A DNA stretch of 64,000 nucleotides from Shewanella waksmanii ATCC BAA-643 (GTDB lineage: Bacteria > Pseudomonadota > Gammaproteobacteria > Enterobacterales > Shewanellaceae), in contig NZ_JAEH01000005.1 of the NCBI RefSeq assembly GCF_000518805.1, positions 105,652-169,651 on the forward strand, written 5' to 3'. Position 1 is the stretch's first letter; each line of letters opens with the position of its first letter. The notes under the pieces are model-generated. The model saw only the letters and a list, made by a program, of their open reading frames with translations, ran no database searches and was not told the DNA's origin. The position numbers were made by a program, and so were the translations under genes. Shown here one piece after another: positions 61,010 to 64,000 of this stretch.

Positions 61010-64000
61010 ATGGCGCAGCGCTCGTTTTCCAACTGGCTTTCACTCAACTCTATCGGCACCAAAGTAATTCTCGCCATGCTCTCCATTAGCCTGTTAGTCA
61101 TCATCTTGTCTACTTCCAATTACCTGATGAACCAGCGGGTTTCAACCGATACCAGCAGAGTGAGTCAATTTGAAATTCCCAAGGCAATTGCCACCATCAA
61201 TATGCTTGATGAAATAGGTGACATGAATGCCAACATTTTAGAGTATTCCTTAGGCGAAGTAGATGAAAAACAAGAGTTCGATAACAACCAAGCCGAGTTC
61301 TACCTCTATTTAGCCCAACTTAAAAATGCCCTCAAAAACAATGATAAACGGGTGGCAGAAATCGAGCAGCTGTTTCAAGATTACCAAACTATCGCACGGG
61401 CAGAGGTGTTTAATCGCTATAACCCAGAAAATGAAGAGTGGGCCAAACAACGCGTAAAGGGACTCACAGAGGTAACAGGGCGCAAATTGGAGGTGTTACT
61501 TGATTCGCTAAAGCAGAGCGAAATTAACGATGTTGGCTCTCAAGCGGATCTGCGCGAGGTGATTAATGATGATCTACCGGGAGTACGCTACTATTTAGAG
61601 CTGGTTGATGAAGCTGGCGATATGGTCGCAAACCTGACCGAGTACATTACCGGAGTCTATCAAGCAAAGAATGACTTTGTCGAAAACGCACAAAACTTTG
61701 AAGAGTTCTTAACTAAGCTCAAGCCACTTGAGCAACGTACAAAAGAAGTTGAACAACTTAATGATGTTGAGGCGCTCTACAAAGTGCTTCGAGACGGGGG
61801 GTTTGAAGTATTTCAGCGTTATGACTCGGCTAACAAAATCACGGCTATTCAAGCCATTGATGAGCTAGAGCATAAGACCTTCGCGCGACTAGAGCAGTTG
61901 CTTGATGACATGTCAAAAGAGGCTGAATCCAGCGCCTCAATCTCACTTAACGGCCTCAATGATGTCACTCAGTCTAACCAATATGTCCTGATCACCTCGC
62001 TGGCATCGGTATTGATTCTTTGCGCCGGTATTATCCTATTTACTTACCGAGTCATCACCCGCCCCATTACTAAATTGAGCGGCACCATGAAGCAGCTTGC
62101 CGATGGTGATACTGACGTAGATATCGTCTATAGCGGCCGCAATGATGAAGTCGGCTATATGGCCAAAGCCATGGAGGTATTTAAGAAAAATATCATCGCC
62201 CGCAACCTTGCAGAGCGCGAGCTCGTTGAGGCTAAAGAAAATGCTGAAGCGGCTTCTAAAGCCAAAGCCTCGTTTTTGGCTACCATGTCCCATGAAATTC
62301 GCACCCCGATGAATGGGGTCATCGGCATGATAGATCTGATGTTAACAACGCAGATGAACCATGAACAACGGCAGATGACCTCAACCATACGTAGCTCAGC
62401 TTTTTCACTGCTCAACATCATTAATGACATTCTCGATTTTAGTAAAATTGAAGCCGGTAAATTAACCCTTGAACACATTAGTTTCTCTATAGATGAATTA
62501 CTCGAAGGGGTGGTTGATACCATCACCCCCAACGCAGACAAGCAACAAGTTAGTTTGCAACTGTATATCGACCCCAGTTTGCCCACACATTTAATTGGTG
62601 ATCCTATCCGTATTCGCCAAGTCCTATTCAATCTAATTGGTAATGCGGTGAAGTTTTCCGCCAACGACAACCAACAAGGGGTCGTTAAAATACTGCTTAG
62701 GATGACCGACGTCGGCAGCAAAAAAGTCACCTTTAACATTGAGATTGTCGATAACGGCATCGGCATTTCTGCCGACGTTATCAGTATGCTGTTTAAGCCC
62801 TTTACCCAGGCTGAGTCATCAACAACTCGGCGCTATGGCGGCACAGGCTTAGGCTTAGCAATTTGTTATAACTTGATAGATTTAATGGGTGGCACAATTG
62901 CGGTAGACAGCAAAGTAGGTGAAGGCTCCAACTTTAGCATCGACCTCTCATTGCCTTATGTCGCGCAGGAGAAAATTAACCTCAGCGAATATCAACACAC
63001 GATTAATTTTATCGACATTCAATCGAACTGGCACCGTCAAGTGGTTGAAGAGTACCTGAGTGACAGCCAAATCCCCTTATCTGAATTGTCGGCCGCCAAT
63101 CTTCATAGTGTTGCCGCCACAAACCAAGCCATCATTACCGTCATCACCGACAACCTAACGTCAACCTTGGCGCAATATACCGAATTTATGCAACCTCCGC
63201 TGTCATTGCCACTGCGATTTCTTGTGCTGGATTATGCATCTCGTGGGGCGGGTATTATGGATGAACGCACGTTCGCCATTGCAGCATCACCACTAAAACG
63301 CTCAACCTTACTCTACGGATACCGTGTGACACTGGGTAAAGACAGCCCGTTAGAGATGTCTGAGTTTGATAATCAAGAGATCTTTACCCCAGATGCCAGC
63401 ATTGAAGAGGCTGAAGCCGCAGGCAGACTGATCTTGGTCGCCGAAGACAACCAAACCAATCAAGAGGTGATTAAGCGCCAACTGCTAAAACTAGGCTACA
63501 GCAGTTTGATAGCTAATGATGGCATTGAAGCTGAGCAACTTTATCCGCAACACCAGTTTGCTGCCGTCCTGACCGACTGTCATATGCCCAATAAAGATGG
63601 TTATGAGCTTGCCGCTACGCTCAAGGCTATGCAGCAAGATCAAGGTAAGCACATTCCCATTATTGCTATTACCGCCAACGCACTACTCGGAGAAGCAGAA
63701 AAATGCCTTGCTGCCGGTATGGACGACTACCTTGCCAAGCCCATTGAAATGGCCAAGCTCAAGAAAGTGCTGCAGCAATGGTTACAACCTCAAACGCAAC
63801 CCACTGCCAAAGTGCTGCCCGCGATGGAGCCGATGACATTTAGTCCGCCTGCCTCAATTGTGCCACCGACTCCCTCTGCCCCCCATAGTGCGAACGCGCC
63901 TATGCAGGACAATGATGTCAGTGATATTTTTGATGACAGTGTGATAACCGATGTGTTTGCTGATGATATGCCTGACTATATCGCTTCGCTGGCAGACTTT
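61010..64000 (+). CDS. hybrid sensor histidine kinase, C-terminus beyond the window
   Basis: 997 residues are present and the frame is open at the window end. There is TM1 at about residues 17-39, a long helical periplasmic domain, TM2 at about 327-346, HAMP, then the kinase domain with the phosphoacceptor His in [20 protein letters not shown] box [10 protein letters not shown] and G boxes VDNGIGI and GGTGLGLAI. An atypical linker/pseudo-receiver follows, then a receiver with the acceptor Asp in [12 protein letters not shown] and Lys in [10 protein letters not shown]. The C-terminal tail is Pro/Asp-rich and probably ends in an HPt domain. It should start a multistep phosphorelay; the signal is unknown. 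Confidence 0.9.
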   Translation, partial: MAQRSFSNWLSLNSIGTKVILAMLSISLLVIILSTSNYLMNQRVSTDTSRVSQFEIPKAIATINMLDEIGDMNANILEYSLGEVDEKQEFDNNQAEFYLYLAQLKNALKNNDKRVAEIEQLFQDYQTIARAEVFNRYNPENEEWAKQRVKGLTEVTGRKLEVLLDSLKQSEINDVGSQADLREVINDDLPGVRYYLELVDEAGDMVANLTEYITGVYQAKNDFVENAQNFEEFLTKLKPLEQRTKEVEQLNDVEALYKVLRDGGFEVFQRYDSANKITAIQAIDELEHKTFARLEQLLDDMSKEAESSASISLNGLNDVTQSNQYVLITSLASVLILCAGIILFTYRVITRPITKLSGTMKQLADGDTDVDIVYSGRNDEVGYMAKAMEVFKKNIIARNLAERELVEAKENAEAASKAKASFLATMSHEIRTPMNGVIGMIDLMLTTQMNHEQRQMTSTIRSSAFSLLNIINDILDFSKIEAGKLTLEHISFSIDELLEGVVDTITPNADKQQVSLQLYIDPSLPTHLIGDPIRIRQVLFNLIGNAVKFSANDNQQGVVKILLRMTDVGSKKVTFNIEIVDNGIGISADVISMLFKPFTQAESSTTRRYGGTGLGLAICYNLIDLMGGTIAVDSKVGEGSNFSIDLSLPYVAQEKINLSEYQHTINFIDIQSNWHRQVVEEYLSDSQIPLSELSAANLHSVAATNQAIITVITDNLTSTLAQYTEFMQPPLSLPLRFLVLDYASRGAGIMDERTFAIAASPLKRSTLLYGYRVTLGKDSPLEMSEFDNQEIFTPDASIEEAEAAGRLILVAEDNQTNQEVIKRQLLKLGYSSLIANDGIEAEQLYPQHQFAAVLTDCHMPNKDGYELAATLKAMQQDQGKHIPIIAITANALLGEAEKCLAAGMDDYLAKPIEMAKLKKVLQQWLQPQTQPTAKVLPAMEPMTFSPPASIVPPTPSAPHSANAPMQDNDVSDIFDDSVITDVFADDMPDYIASLADF

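Overview
The window looks like a gammaproteobacterial chromosome of the Alteromonadales type, most likely Shewanella or a close relative. This is inference from gene content: OmpR/EnvZ, HdfR/MaoP, a RimK operon, RsmJ/RlmJ, LemA/DUF3137, AbgT, an RND pump, PrlC and glutathione reductase. It also rests on a small palindromic MITE-like repeat. No rRNA, tRNA or CRISPR array was seen.

Region 1 (1-20800) is ordinary core genome: an SYLF lipid-binding protein, two tandemly duplicated outer-membrane barrels, ompR-envZ followed by a second OmpR-like regulator with a degenerate receiver, a chemotaxis receptor, a peroxiredoxin, hdfR/maoP, a rimK operon with an M14 peptidase and a retropepsin-like protein, rsmJ and rlmJ, a MATE exporter with a frameshifted divergent LysR regulator, and a transglycosylase-DUF3137-lemA cluster. 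Region 2 (20800-22150) is a long non-coding stretch. It holds three ~136-nt transcription-unit-like repeats spaced 192-193 bp, each ending in its own terminator and carrying a tiny conserved reading frame. Region 3 (22150-37850) carries AbgT, a MITE, an RND efflux operon, a DNA glycosylase, LysR, GST, thioesterase, prlC, an outer-membrane barrel and gor.

Region 4 (about 37848-57501) is a ~19.65-kb mobile island inserted in the last codons of gor. The gor copy on the left ends Val-Thr-Met-stop. The displaced native end (Thr-Met-Arg-stop, followed by the gor-type terminator) lies at 57494-57576. The shared core TTAC(T/C)ATG marks both junctions. The left end encodes three tyrosine-recombinase-like proteins and a small coiled-coil DNA-binding protein, a layout like Tn554, RIT elements or gamma-mobile-trio elements. 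The second recombinase is frameshifted at a run of seven C. Both ends carry CTGGAAAA motifs in inverted orientation, and the right end has a perfect 36-bp palindrome.

The island cargo is defence-like: a two-TM protein, two small unknown proteins, an XRE regulator divergent from a winged-helix-like protein and an SF2 helicase, a membrane-GAF protein overlapping a Panacea (SocA-type) antitoxin, an unrecognised two-gene system (helical-repeat protein plus a PD-(D/E)XK-like protein), a two-TM protein and a complete Gabija pair (gajA-gajB). The helical-repeat/nuclease-like pair and the GAF/Panacea pair are the best candidates for undescribed systems.

Region 5 (57508-64000) returns to core-like DNA: a TDT-family transporter, a YeiH-type transporter broken by a ~19-nt deletion, a DJ-1/PfpI protein with a twin-arginine leader and a hybrid sensor kinase running off the window.
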